Source: Deltaproteobacteria bacterium (GTDB taxonomy: Bacteria > Myxococcota_A > Polyangia > Polyangiales > Ga0077539). Taken from it: 64,000 nucleotides of DNA. Below, piece by piece: positions 34,089 to 42,792 of the stretch (within the stretch, counting starts at the first letter, position 1; each line of letters begins with the position of its first letter). The position numbers and the translations under genes were made by a program. The stretch is taken from positions 54,354 through 118,353 of the forward strand of contig JAUXYJ010000102.1 of assembly GCA_030694465.1 (NCBI GenBank), in the 5' to 3' direction. Under the pieces are notes generated by a model, which was not told the origin of the DNA, did no database searches, and worked only from the letters and a program-made list of their open reading frames with translations.

Positions 34089-35659
34089 TACCGGCGAGCG
34101 CGAAACCGATCGGGCTGCAGGGCATAGTCCCCTGGCGTCGCGATTTCGGGGTTGAGCCACTCGATCAGCGCTGCAAATCCGCGGCTCTCGGTGTCGTTGG
34201 CGAGGTAGTTTCCGACAACATCGAGCACACGAAATCCACGCTTTAACTGAAACGTGAGCGTCTGATCCGAGATCTCGCCGCGACACACACGCGCGGTGTA
34301 CTCCTCGGGCGTGTGCTCTGCTGCAAAGCGCCCGTAGCCTCGCAGCCGCGCGCCCGCGCGAATGCGCAACAAGCGCCTACGTTGCACGAGCTCTCGACGC
34401 GCGTCGTAGAGCAGCCGACCGATGCCGCTCCCCTGATGGTCGGGATCGACCATGACCTCTGCGGCGTAGAGCGTGCGGCCCTCGTCTGGGTTGTGGTTGG
34501 TAAACATTCCGCTGAGGGTAAAGTCCTTCCAGGCGCTCATGGGGTCGTAGTCATCCCATCGCAGAATCAAGCTCGCCGCCATGCCCACCACGCGCTGGCT
34601 CTTGGTGTGCACCGCCACAAACTGCCCCTCCGGAAACACCTCCAAGTGGCTCGCGAGCTGGCGCTCTGTCCACGGCAACGAGTCTGGGTAAACCCTGCGA
34701 CAGAGCTCCGAAATCGCATCAAAATCGGTAGGCCTCGTGCTGCGTACAACGAAGTCGTGTTCGCCCGCTGGCCCGAGCCTTCGGAGCGTGCTCACGATGG
34801 GCTTGTTGCGATAGCGCTCGGCGTCGACCAAGGGCAACACGGTGCCCATCGCGCGCGAGTCTGCGATGGCCGAGAGGTTCACGTCTGCGATCACCATGGC
34901 CTCTTGGTTGGGGATCCCTTCGGCGGCGATCCCGTCGCGCGAGAAGGCAAAATCGCTGGGTGTTAAGATCGACGCTTGCCCATAGTTAAGCGAGACCGCG
35001 GGCACCGACGGCAGGCTCCCGACCGTCGAAGACTGCACGACAAACACCTGGTTCTCGATGGCCCGCGCCTGCGCGCAATAGCGCACACGCAAGAAGCCCT
35101 GCCGATCGTCGGTGCAGCTCGGGACCACGATGATATTGGCCCCATTGCGCGCGTGCTCGCGCACGATCTCGGGAAACTCGACGTCATAGCAAATGGCCAC
35201 GCCGAGCCGGCCAAAGTCTGTCTCAAACGTGTTGATCTCGCGCACAGACTCGATGTCCCACTCTTCGCGCTCAAAGCGCGTCATGTGAATCTTTGGCTGC
35301 GCGCCGACGGAGCCATCGGGACCAATCACGTGACAGACGTTGTGCAAATGGCCGCTCTCGCTGTCTTCGATGAGCACAGTCCCCGCGACGACGTAGATGT
35401 CATTTTTGATCGCGAGTTCGCGGATCATCGCGAGAATCTCTGGAGATTGTCTCGCCAAGTCACGAACCTGCTCAGTCATCGAGCGCGTGACATCACCCAG
35501 CGTGAGCAGCTGAAGACTAAAGTACTCAGGAAAGACAATCAGCCGACAGCGGTAATCCGCTGCGGTCTCGATGAGCCCGCTCACCTGCGCACGAAAGTCG
35601 GCGAAGCTCGCAACGGGGCGAATAAAATACTGGAGGGTCGCAATTCGAACTGTGTCCAT
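34088..35659 (-). CDS. nitrilase-family hydrolase fused to a GNAT acetyltransferase
   Basis: A 523-residue two-domain cytoplasmic protein. Residues about 1-285 are a carbon-nitrogen hydrolase with catalytic Glu in FPEYFSLQ, Lys in QPKIHMTRFE and Cys in AICYDVEFPEI, which would hydrolyse an amide or nitrile. Residues about 300-523 form a GNAT N-acetyltransferase domain (AAEVMVDPDHQGSGIGRLLYDARR, the acetyl-CoA loop QGSGIG). Known bifunctional proteins with these domains usually have the GNAT part first; here the order is hydrolase then GNAT. A combined deacylation/acylation of an amine substrate can be imagined but is inference. The stop at 34088-34090 adjoins the second 96-bp repeat. Divergent from CAP-2. 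Confidence 0.85.
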   Translation of the reverse strand: MDTVRIATLQYFIRPVASFADFRAQVSGLIETAADYRCRLIVFPEYFSLQLLTLGDVTRSMTEQVRDLARQSPEILAMIRELAIKNDIYVVAGTVLIEDSESGHLHNVCHVIGPDGSVGAQPKIHMTRFEREEWDIESVREINTFETDFGRLGVAICYDVEFPEIVREHARNGANIIVVPSCTDDRQGFLRVRYCAQARAIENQVFVVQSSTVGSLPSVPAVSLNYGQASILTPSDFAFSRDGIAAEGIPNQEAMVIADVNLSAIADSRAMGTVLPLVDAERYRNKPIVSTLRRLGPAGEHDFVVRSTRPTDFDAISELCRRVYPDSLPWTERQLASHLEVFPEGQFVAVHTKSQRVVGMAASLILRWDDYDPMSAWKDFTLSGMFTNHNPDEGRTLYAAEVMVDPDHQGSGIGRLLYDARRELVQRRRLLRIRAGARLRGYGRFAAEHTPEEYTARVCRGEISDQTLTFQLKRGFRVLDVVGNYLANDTESRGFAALIEWLNPEIATPGDYALQPDRFRARR

Positions 35660-35963
35660 CGTCGGTTGGGGCCCAACTTCGCATAAACGCGCTTAATTTC
35701 GCGAGTAACAACGACACGACGGCTGAGCGCTTGTGCTCTCAAGAACACGCAACGGTCCCTGAAATTTGCTGTGCAAGAGTTGCCCACACGCTCAAGCAAT
35801 AATCACTTGTACGTGCAAATTTGCTTACATTTCGTACCCTGAGCGCGCTCTGCTCACAGGCCGTGTGCGTACCCCATACGAGACATCTCGTGCACAATGC
35901 GGCATAGATCACTCACTCGCAGTCGCACTTGCACAGGCCACCCATCCGGAGAACTCCAAACTG
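35660..35963. promoter_or_regulatory. 304-bp divergent intergenic region
   Basis: Separates the nitrilase-GNAT gene (minus) from CAP-2 (plus) and must hold both promoters. It is AT-richer than its surroundings and has a 10-bp palindrome GCAAATTTGC at 35815-35824; a GGAGA ribosome site lies at 35948-35952. No small gene is convincing. Confidence 0.4.
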
Positions 35964-36950
35964 ATGCTTACGCAATCCCAGCGCACTCTCGCGGTCTTCT
36001 CGGTGTTGTCCCTCGCGCTTGTGGCCTGTGGCCCTGACCCGAGCGAAACGCCCGTGATCCGCATCCCAGGCATGGGCGGCACCATGACCGGGGGCCCCGT
36101 CCTGATCCCGATGGGCGGCATGAGCGCTGACGCAGGCACCGACGCGAGCCCACCGCCGCCACCGCCTGCACGTGACGGTGGCTTCACGATCTTGGACAGC
36201 GGCACAACACCGCCGCCGCCACCGCCCACGCCGCCCCCGGGCGCATCGACGTGTCAGCGCGCATGCCAAAACGTCTACCAGACGTGCATGTTTACCTTTC
36301 GAGACACCGCAGGCCGTCCCGTCTCCGAAGCCCAGTGTGTCTCTGCCTGCGACGCCGGAATGTTCATGGGCGCAGAGACCTGCCTCGCGACCGCGACGTG
36401 CAGTACGGCTGGGCTCAACGCGTGCTTCTCGGGATCGCCTCCGCCACCGCCACCGCCTCCGCCTGCGACGGACTCGGGCTCCGGTGGCACCGACGCGAGC
36501 ACACCGCCTCCGCCACCGCCCGCCACCGGCGCGACGGCTCTCGAAGACGAGGTCCTCGTTCTGGTCAATCAACACCGCGCCCGCGGCGCCAACTGTGGCG
36601 GCACAAACTATCCCCCGGTGGCCGCGCTCGCGGGCAACGAGATCTTGCGTGGGACCTCGCGTGCGCACAGCACCGACATGGCCACGCGGCGCTACTTTGA
36701 TCACAACACGCCCGAGGGTCGCACGCCGTTTCAGCGCATGATGGCTGCGGGATACAACAGCTCACCGATGGGCGAAAACATCGCCGCTGGCAACGGGACC
36801 GCCGCCGCCACGGTCACCCAGTGGATGAACAGCCCTGGCCACTGTCGCAACATCATGAACGGCGGCTTTCGCGCGATGGGCGTCGGCTACGCGGCCAACC
36901 CCTCCTCCCAGTATCGCCACTACTGGACCCAGAACTTCGGCGGGCGCTGA
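35964..36950 (+). CDS. CAP/SCP-domain lipoprotein 2 with polyproline linkers
   Basis: A 328-residue paralogue of the lipoprotein at 32646. A signal peptide with lipobox LVAC is followed by a Gly/Met-rich stretch, three polyproline blocks (runs of 6-9 Pro), a four-Cys mini-domain (CQRACQNVYQTC...CVSAC) and the C-terminal CAP domain (RAHSTDMATRRYFDHNTPEG, GENIAAGNG, WMNSPGHCRNIMNGG, HYWTQNFGGR). The CAP domains of the two genes are strikingly alike, including the identical last nine residues, while the linkers are unrelated in composition (Asp/Ala/Arg repeats versus Pro). ATG 35964 is the start that gives a good signal peptide; GGAGA sits 12 bases upstream. Confidence 0.87.
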   Translation: MLTQSQRTLAVFSVLSLALVACGPDPSETPVIRIPGMGGTMTGGPVLIPMGGMSADAGTDASPPPPPPARDGGFTILDSGTTPPPPPPTPPPGASTCQRACQNVYQTCMFTFRDTAGRPVSEAQCVSACDAGMFMGAETCLATATCSTAGLNACFSGSPPPPPPPPPATDSGSGGTDASTPPPPPPATGATALEDEVLVLVNQHRARGANCGGTNYPPVAALAGNEILRGTSRAHSTDMATRRYFDHNTPEGRTPFQRMMAAGYNSSPMGENIAAGNGTAAATVTQWMNSPGHCRNIMNGGFRAMGVGYAANPSSQYRHYWTQNFGGR

Positions 36951-36980
36951 GCGCAGCGAACGGGGCGCTCGGGGGACTAA

Positions 36981-36997
36981 GGCTTACACCGTAAGCC
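36981..36997. repeat. mini-palindrome GGCTTACACCGTAAGCC
   Basis: 7-bp perfect arms around ACC, between the CAP-2 stop and the SRPBCC stop codon (convergent genes). Member of a CTTACxCYGTAAG family; may act as a bidirectional hairpin. Confidence 0.7.
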
Positions 36998-37002
36998 TGC
37001 GA

Positions 37003-37019
37003 GACTTACACCGTAAGTC
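37003..37019. repeat. mini-palindrome GACTTACACCGTAAGTC overlapping a stop codon
   Basis: Second CTTACxCYGTAAG copy, 5 bp after the first. It supplies the last codons (LTV) and the TAA stop of the SRPBCC protein on the minus strand. Confidence 0.7.
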
Positions 37020-37449
37020 CAGATGCGCTTCCACGCTGTACTTCGCGGGCCAAGCGGTCCAGGTTCTGCTCGTTGGACGGAACCACCATGTGGGCCACCC
37101 GACGGGCGACCTCGGCGCTCTCAAAGACCTGCACCCACGTGACCCGCGTCGTAGTGCCAACGGCTCCCAAGCGAATCTGCAGGGTAAACCTCGGCTCATT
37201 GACATGCTCAATGAGCACCGCGTGGGGCGCGTCGATCTCGGCAAAGCGGCACTCGTTGGTGTAGCTCCCCCCGTCGGGCCCATGCATCGTGAACTCCCAG
37301 CGTCCGCCCACGACAAACTCGCAGTGTGTGACAGTGTTGCTAAAACCCGCGGGTCCCCACCAGCGAGCCAACCGGCTGGGATCGCTGATCGCCGCGAACA
37401 CTTGATCAACCGTGGCCTCAAGCTCGCGCGCAGTCATGAAGGTGCTCAT
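37006..37449 (-). CDS. SRPBCC/AHSA1-like ligand-binding protein
   Basis: A 147-residue single-domain protein of the START/Bet v1 superfamily (AHSA1 group). It has the N-terminal strand (STFMTARELEATVDQVFAAI), the signature DPSRLARWWGPAGFSN, then GGRWEFTMHGPDGGSYTNEC and a final helix EQNLDRLAREV. Members bind hydrophobic ligands in a central cavity and are frequently co-regulated with ArsR-type repressors; none is here. The C-terminal LTV and stop lie within a mini-palindrome. A third palindrome copy is 75 bp upstream of the start (37524-37536), so the gene is bracketed by the repeat. Confidence 0.88.
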   Translation of the reverse strand: MSTFMTARELEATVDQVFAAISDPSRLARWWGPAGFSNTVTHCEFVVGGRWEFTMHGPDGGSYTNECRFAEIDAPHAVLIEHVNEPRFTLQIRLGAVGTTTRVTWVQVFESAEVARRVAHMVVPSNEQNLDRLAREVQRGSASGLTV

Positions 37450-37523
37450 CTGTGCAAGCTGCGGTGCTATCGCAGTTCGTCCTTTGGGCGCAACTCAGCG
37501 ACATTCACGCAGGGCGGCGGACC

Positions 37524-37536
37524 CTTACGCTGTAAG
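37524..37536. repeat. mini-palindrome CTTACGCTGTAAG
   Basis: Third copy of the CTTACxCYGTAAG family, just downstream of the stop codon of the 37542 gene. Confidence 0.65.
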
Positions 37537-37541
37537 TCTAC

Positions 37542-38825
37542 CTAGTCGCTGTCAGCCTTGCGCAGCGATCGTGCACGGGCGATCGCGAGGCCCACGCCCA
37601 ACAGCGCCGTCATCACGCCAGGGATGAGCACGAAGATCTTAAACCGCTTGGTGCGCTGCGCGACCACGGGCGCTGGGTCGTAGCCATGCAGCATCGGCAG
37701 CGTGCGCACCCAGCCATCCAGAGCCTCGCGCACCTCGCGCTCACGCTCACGTAGGGAGGTGCTCAGCGCGTACACCGAGCCTCCTCCTGCGGGGAGCATC
37801 CACGCGCGCAAGACCAATTGCGCGGGCGGCGGCTCAAGGGTCGCGTGCGCGGTAAACCCGTCGACGCTTGCCACGCGCACGGGCTCGGGCGCGCTCAATT
37901 GCATCGCGGTGCTCGACCGCGAGGCTCCCGCATCGGGGTCACTCGACACGGTGTGCACGCGTGTCCCGACGGCCGCGATCATGGTCGCCGCGAGCTCAAA
38001 CGTGCGCCGCGCGCCCTCGGGTCCCTGCGCTTGTCCAGTGAGCTCGACGAAGGTCAGCTCGCCGCCGCCGCCACGCGACGGCGCGATGCACACGCGGCCC
38101 ACATAGGTCGCCTGCGCGCGGCCGCCATCCGCAGGGGTCGCGTCGGTCCACCCGCTGGGACAGCGCGCGCGCACGGTAAATCCCCGCTCGGTGTTCTCGG
38201 GCTCTTCAAACGCACGCAGCCCCTCGACGTGCGCGACCGCATCGGCCGCGGGCCCCTCAAGCGCCTCACGGTGCTCGCTCGGCGCGACCAGAACGGCCAA
38301 CAGCGTGTGCCCTCCTGCGGGCAAGACCCACGCACGCAGCGCCATCGACGGGAGCCTCAGGCCTCCGCGCGCGCTCACGCTCAGGCCCGACACGGTCACC
38401 CCAGGCCGCAGCGTCACGTCTTGCCGCGTAGGCGCAGGCAAGGGCTCGAGGGCAACACGATTGGACTGCGAAATTTGCTCAACAAACGTGCGCATCGCCA
38501 GGGGATGTGCGCGCGCATCCGAGACCATCTCTGCGCTCCAAAAGAGCTCAAGCGACTCTGAGATCGCCGAGTCACTGCGCACCGGGTCGCAGCGCACGAG
38601 CCACCGCGTGCGGGTGTTTTCGACCAGGGCTCCGCTGTCAAACCCAGCGGCGCGTTGATACCCCGCGGGACACGCAGGAGCTTGAGGTGCGGTGGCGTAG
38701 GTGGGCACCGCCCCGCGATCGGGACCCCGCGACGCGAGCGTCCACGCGCCCCAGGCGACACCGACAAAAGCGCCTGCAAATCCGTAGATAAACATGCGAC
38801 GAACATTGGACGAGCGGACAGACAC
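37542..38825 (-). CDS. two-TM membrane protein of unknown function
   Basis: A 427-residue protein anchored by an N-terminal helix (MFIYGFAGAFVGVAWGAWTL) and a C-terminal helix (FVLIPGVMTALLGVGLAIAR). The about 360-residue part between them probably lies in the periplasm. It contains two homologous halves, each with a CPxG(Y/W) motif (CPAGYQRA; CPSGWTDA) and LRAWxLPAGG (LRAWVLPAGGHTLLAV and LRAWMLPAGGGSVYAL), so it arose by internal duplication. I do not recognise the family. It lies alone between the SRPBCC gene and the divergent cystathionine beta-synthase. A periplasmic chaperone or sensor role would be speculation. Confidence 0.68.
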   Translation of the reverse strand: MSVRSSNVRRMFIYGFAGAFVGVAWGAWTLASRGPDRGAVPTYATAPQAPACPAGYQRAAGFDSGALVENTRTRWLVRCDPVRSDSAISESLELFWSAEMVSDARAHPLAMRTFVEQISQSNRVALEPLPAPTRQDVTLRPGVTVSGLSVSARGGLRLPSMALRAWVLPAGGHTLLAVLVAPSEHREALEGPAADAVAHVEGLRAFEEPENTERGFTVRARCPSGWTDATPADGGRAQATYVGRVCIAPSRGGGGELTFVELTGQAQGPEGARRTFELAATMIAAVGTRVHTVSSDPDAGASRSSTAMQLSAPEPVRVASVDGFTAHATLEPPPAQLVLRAWMLPAGGGSVYALSTSLREREREVREALDGWVRTLPMLHGYDPAPVVAQRTKRFKIFVLIPGVMTALLGVGLAIARARSLRKADSD

Positions 38826-39007
38826 AGCGCGCGCAGTGAAGCAACCAAGCCTGCCCTAGGCAACTCTCAAGCGGTACGTACCCACCCGTCACGTGATGAT
38901 TTGCCCCCGCGCAGGCGCTGCGTAACACCGCGCAATCGCATGCAAATCCTCGCGTAGAACATCGTTGGAGCGTGCCCTCGCGCGATGCGTGATAGTGTGC
39001 CCGGGCT

Positions 39008-40384
39008 ATGATGCAAGGCGCCGTTTCAAACGTATTGGACGCGGTGGGCAACACGCCCATCGTTAAACTTAACCGTGTAGCCGCCGGACTCGCGGCTGAC
39101 ATTTACGTCAAGCTTGAGTACCTCAACCCCGCGGGCTCGATGAAAGATCGCATCGCGATCAACATCGTCGACGACGTCGAGCGCACGGGGCTGCTCAAGC
39201 CCGGCGGCACCATCGTCGAAGCCACCAGCGGAAACACAGGCGCGGGCCTCGCCATGGTCGCCGCCGTCCGTGGCTACAAGAGCATCTTCGTGATGCCCGA
39301 CAAGATGTCGCAAGAGAAAATCGCGGCCTTGCGCGCGTGGGGCTCAAAGGTCGTCGTGTGCCCCACGGCGGTCGAGCCCGAAGACCCCCGGAGCTACTAC
39401 TCGGTTGCACGCCGGCTCGCCGAAGAGACCCCCAACGCGGTCTTGGCCAACCAGTACCACAACCCGGCCAACCCCGAGGCGCACTACAAGACCACCGGGC
39501 CCGAGATCTACGAGCAAACCAAGGGCGAAATCCACGCGTTTGTCGCGGGCATGGGCACCGGCGGCACGCTCTCGGGTACGGGAAAGTACTTCAAAGAGCG
39601 CAACCCCGACATTCGCATTGTGGGCGTCGACCCTGTGGGCAGCGTGTACTACGACCGCTTTCGCTACGGCCGTGACACACGCGCGTTTACGTACAAAGTC
39701 GAGGGCATCGGCGAAGATTTTTATCCCTCGACGATGAACCTCAAGATCCTCGACGAGGTCGTGCGCGTAGACGACCGCGAGTGCTTCTTGATGACCCGAG
39801 ACCTCGTACGTCTCGAGGGGATTTACTGCGGCGGATCGTGCGGAGCCGCCGTCGCCGGAGCGATCAAGTACGCCCGCGCGCGCAACAAAAAAGAGAACAT
39901 CGTGGTGCTCTTGGCCGACAGCGCGGGGCGCTATCTCTCCAAGATCTTCAACGACGACTGGATGCGCGAGAACGGCTTTCTCGGCACCGAGGGCACCGTC
40001 CGCGAATTGCTCGACATGAAGGGCCTCCGCCCGATGGTCGTCGCGCGCCCCAACGACAGCGTGCGCCACGTGATCCAGACCATGAAAGCCCACGGGATCT
40101 CACAGCTCCCAGTCGTCGGCGACGACGACCGAATCTATGGCCTCGTGGCCGAAGTCGACGTCTTGAGACACCTGGTCTCGGGCGAAGGCCACCTCGATGG
40201 CAACATCGAGCACATCGTCGAGAGCGACTACGCCAGCGTCACCCCCGACACCCGCATTGACCTCTTGCAGGGCGTGCTCGCCGACGCCAAAATCGCGCTC
40301 GTCACCGAAGAGCACAAGCTCGTGGGGCTGCTCACCAAGATCGACCTCATCGACTATCTCTCACGCAAGACCGTCGCAGGCTGA
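39008..40384 (+). CDS. cbs: cystathionine beta-synthase
   Basis: PLP enzyme condensing homocysteine and serine to cystathionine (or an O-acetylserine-type cysteine synthase). The PLP Lys is K46 in NPAGSMKDRIA; EATSGNTGAGLAM binds PLP phosphate and GTGGTLSGTGKYFKE the substrate. The catalytic domain ends near residue 330 and two CBS domains follow (PMVVARPNDSVRHV, ASVTPDTRIDLLQG), as in eukaryotic CBS, where they bind adenosyl nucleotides. The 458-residue length fits this class. It has no haem N-terminal extension. Together with the sulfur block at 4-9 kb it provides a transsulfuration route in this organism, but the genes are 30 kb apart and not co-transcribed. Confidence 0.9.
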   Translation: MMQGAVSNVLDAVGNTPIVKLNRVAAGLAADIYVKLEYLNPAGSMKDRIAINIVDDVERTGLLKPGGTIVEATSGNTGAGLAMVAAVRGYKSIFVMPDKMSQEKIAALRAWGSKVVVCPTAVEPEDPRSYYSVARRLAEETPNAVLANQYHNPANPEAHYKTTGPEIYEQTKGEIHAFVAGMGTGGTLSGTGKYFKERNPDIRIVGVDPVGSVYYDRFRYGRDTRAFTYKVEGIGEDFYPSTMNLKILDEVVRVDDRECFLMTRDLVRLEGIYCGGSCGAAVAGAIKYARARNKKENIVVLLADSAGRYLSKIFNDDWMRENGFLGTEGTVRELLDMKGLRPMVVARPNDSVRHVIQTMKAHGISQLPVVGDDDRIYGLVAEVDVLRHLVSGEGHLDGNIEHIVESDYASVTPDTRIDLLQGVLADAKIALVTEEHKLVGLLTKIDLIDYLSRKTVAG

Positions 40385-40391
40385 GCCGCGC

Positions 40392-40407
40392 CCGGCGACG
40401 TCGCCGG
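40392..40407. repeat. dispersed palindrome CCGGCGACGTCGCCGG, exact, between convergent genes
   Basis: Exact copy 8 bp after the cbs stop and directly before the stop of the convergent FG-GAP gene; well placed to act as a bidirectional 3' hairpin. Confidence 0.9.
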
Positions 40408-40409
40408 GT

Positions 40410-42707
40410 CTACGGGCTGCTAGGTGCGAGCGCTGCGCCTAGCCGTTCGGCCGCGGCAGTCCCGACAAACTCACGCTGCACCGAGCTCGCGAGCCCCGTC
40501 GCGCCTCCGCGGTACAGCCGCACAAGCCCTGAATTTGCACGTCCACCACGTGTCGCGTTGGGCGCCCCCACGAGCACATCCGCGAACCCGTCGCCGTTGG
40601 TGTCCCCACAGCCCGCGAGCGTAGTGCCGAGGTTGTCGTCCGCATTGGCACCGGTAAGAATCACCTGCGGCATCATCGAGACACCTGTGCCTACACCCAA
40701 AAAGATCGCGAAGAACCCCTGACCACGACGGCCTTGGTTTGCGTTGGGCGCGCTCACCAAAAAGTCGTCGTAGCCGTCACGGTTAACATCCCCCGCGCCG
40801 GCCACGGCGGTCCCGAGCCTGTCCATCACCGCGGGGCCATAAAACTCTCCCATCAAGCCCGTGAAGAGCATCGCCCCGGTATTGCCGAAGAAAAACCGCG
40901 AGCTCCCGCGCATACCTCCGTTGGGAGCGCCCACGATCGCGTCGGCCATCCCGTCGTTGTTCGTGTCCCCCATAAACGCCACCGCAGCGCCAAACTCTTC
41001 GTTCGCACCACGCCCCTCAAGCACCAGATCCCGCAACGCCCGGATGCCCGTCGTGCGACCGAGATAGACGTATGCGGCGCCCGCGTTGGCCAACGCCGCA
41101 GGGGTCGCGTCCGGCGCGCCCACGAGCATGTCCGTGAGCCCGTCCCCGTTGGCATCACCGCCGCCAGCGACCGACGTACCGAATCGATCCCCCACAGCGA
41201 TTCCCTGCAAGACCCGCGATCGCATGGGCGCGCTCGGCGCAGCTCGCCCCAAGAACACCGTCGCGGTCCCCGCCGCCAAGCCCCCCGAGCCCACTCCGTT
41301 GGGCGCACCCACGACCAGATCCCCATAGCCATCGCCATCGACGTCGCCCACACCCGCGATCGCCGCACCAAAGCGTTCAGCGCCTCCGGTGCCTGTCAAC
41401 GTCACCCGAGGCATCATGAAGATCCCCCCCGAGCTACCTCTGTAAATATACACTTGCCCAGAGGTCATCGCAGAAGGAGCGCCCACCGCGAGGTCTCCAA
41501 ATCCGTCCCCATCGAGGTCGCCAAGGTTCGCGATCGCGCTCGCAAATCCGGTCCCCGCCATGGGCGCGTTGATCCTCACGTCGGGCATCGCCGGCAACCC
41601 CGCTGCGCTACCGTAGTACACCTCCACGCGCTCAGTCCCGGTCGAGCCGATCACCACATCGGTAAACCCGTCGCCGTTGAGATCCATCGCGTGCGCGGTC
41701 GTCGTGTCGACCCCGGTCGCCACGTTGCGCTGCCCCACAAAGAGCTGCCACACAGGGCTCACGGGCATGAGCGACACGCCTCCACGCTGCGGTGTCACGC
41801 GCCAATACCACCACCCAGGCATCAACATCGCCGCAGGACGGGCGCTCTCGGTGCCCATCAACACCTCGCATCCCACTGTCATCGCGCGGTTGCGGCACAG
41901 ATCCACCCGAGCGCCGTTTGCACCCGTCGGTAGCGTCCAGCGCAGCGTCGGCCGCATGTGCGTCACGCGGCTCGTGCTCATCGGCGAAATCAGCTGCAGG
42001 ACCGAAGGCACCGCCACCGCATCAGTGGCATCACTCGCATCACTCGCGTCACTCGCGTCCATGCTCGCGATGTCTTCGGGCACATCGAGCGCGTCGCTGG
42101 CGTCTGTGCGAGGCGCGACGTCAAATCCAAGCGGGTCTCCGGCGTCCAGCGATTCTCCAGGCGGAATCGGGATCGTTGGGAGACTCAGCGCAACACACTC
42201 GCCCTCGTCACCGCAGGTCTGCGCACGCTCGAGACATCGACGCGCGACGGTGCACTGCTCGGGGTTGGCCGAGAGACAACCTGTCGCGCGATCGCCGCAC
42301 GCGAGATTAAAAAAAATGCGCGCGCGCTGCGGGACATGCTCGATCAGCGTCACCCGCTGCAAGCGCTCGATGCGCACGGCGGGCTGACCACCTTCGGCCG
42401 CGACCTCAAGCACGGTGTACACATTGAGCAGGCCCGCGCGCGGCCCTTGCGGCGACGGCACGAGCCCCACACTCCCCGGAAACAGCGGCCGCTGGCTGTT
42501 GTTAAGCCGCGTCAGTGAGCCCTCGAACATGCGGAGATCTGCGACGGACAGGTCCCCCGTTCGCGTGAAAATACTCAGCGTCATCGCGCGCGAAGGACGC
42601 ACATTGCTGTCCATCGAGAGCACTACTTGCGTGGGCCTCGCCCTGCAGCCCGCGAGCGCAATGAGACCCAACTGCATCCACCCCAAGCACGACCACAAAC
42701 GACGCAT
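40410..42707 (-). CDS. FG-GAP repeat lipoprotein A
   Basis: A 765-residue exported protein. The signal peptide ends with lipobox LAGC (LIALAGCRARPTQ), so it is a lipoprotein. The first domain (VVLSMDSNVRPSRAMTLSIF, RMFEGSLTRLNNSQRPLFPG) is shared with the next gene. A Cys-containing segment and a stalk of DASDASDATDA-type repeats (9-bp DNA repeats at about 42012-42063) lead to a chain of at least eight FG-GAP blades (GDLDGDGFGDLAVGAPS, GDVDGDGYGDLVVGAPN, GDTNNDGMADAIVGAPN, GDVNRDGYDDFLVSAPN). ATG 42707 is chosen for the good signal peptide. The two tandem genes share about half of their residues. Surface-adhesion or ligand-binding role by family. Confidence 0.85.
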   Translation of the reverse strand: MRRLWSCLGWMQLGLIALAGCRARPTQVVLSMDSNVRPSRAMTLSIFTRTGDLSVADLRMFEGSLTRLNNSQRPLFPGSVGLVPSPQGPRAGLLNVYTVLEVAAEGGQPAVRIERLQRVTLIEHVPQRARIFFNLACGDRATGCLSANPEQCTVARRCLERAQTCGDEGECVALSLPTIPIPPGESLDAGDPLGFDVAPRTDASDALDVPEDIASMDASDASDASDATDAVAVPSVLQLISPMSTSRVTHMRPTLRWTLPTGANGARVDLCRNRAMTVGCEVLMGTESARPAAMLMPGWWYWRVTPQRGGVSLMPVSPVWQLFVGQRNVATGVDTTTAHAMDLNGDGFTDVVIGSTGTERVEVYYGSAAGLPAMPDVRINAPMAGTGFASAIANLGDLDGDGFGDLAVGAPSAMTSGQVYIYRGSSGGIFMMPRVTLTGTGGAERFGAAIAGVGDVDGDGYGDLVVGAPNGVGSGGLAAGTATVFLGRAAPSAPMRSRVLQGIAVGDRFGTSVAGGGDANGDGLTDMLVGAPDATPAALANAGAAYVYLGRTTGIRALRDLVLEGRGANEEFGAAVAFMGDTNNDGMADAIVGAPNGGMRGSSRFFFGNTGAMLFTGLMGEFYGPAVMDRLGTAVAGAGDVNRDGYDDFLVSAPNANQGRRGQGFFAIFLGVGTGVSMMPQVILTGANADDNLGTTLAGCGDTNGDGFADVLVGAPNATRGGRANSGLVRLYRGGATGLASSVQREFVGTAAAERLGAALAPSSP

Positions 42708-42770
42708 TGGGCGACAATCTACAGGAATTTTTGGCCTCTGTCGCGCGCACTTGCTATCACGCCAAGGGCC

Positions 42771-42786
42771 CCGGCGACGTCGCCGG
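42771..42786. repeat. dispersed palindrome CCGGCGACGTCGCCGG, exact, between tandem FG-GAP genes
   Basis: Exact copy in the gap separating FG-GAP lipoproteins B and A, just past the stop of B (minus strand). Confidence 0.9.
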
Positions 42787-42792
42787 GTCGAC

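Noticed and set aside
33807..34286. 159-residue minus-strand frame over the 96-bp repeats with duplicated peptides
   Set aside because: The peptide duplication only mirrors the DNA repeat, and the frame overlaps the nitrilase-GNAT 3' end; no start signal.
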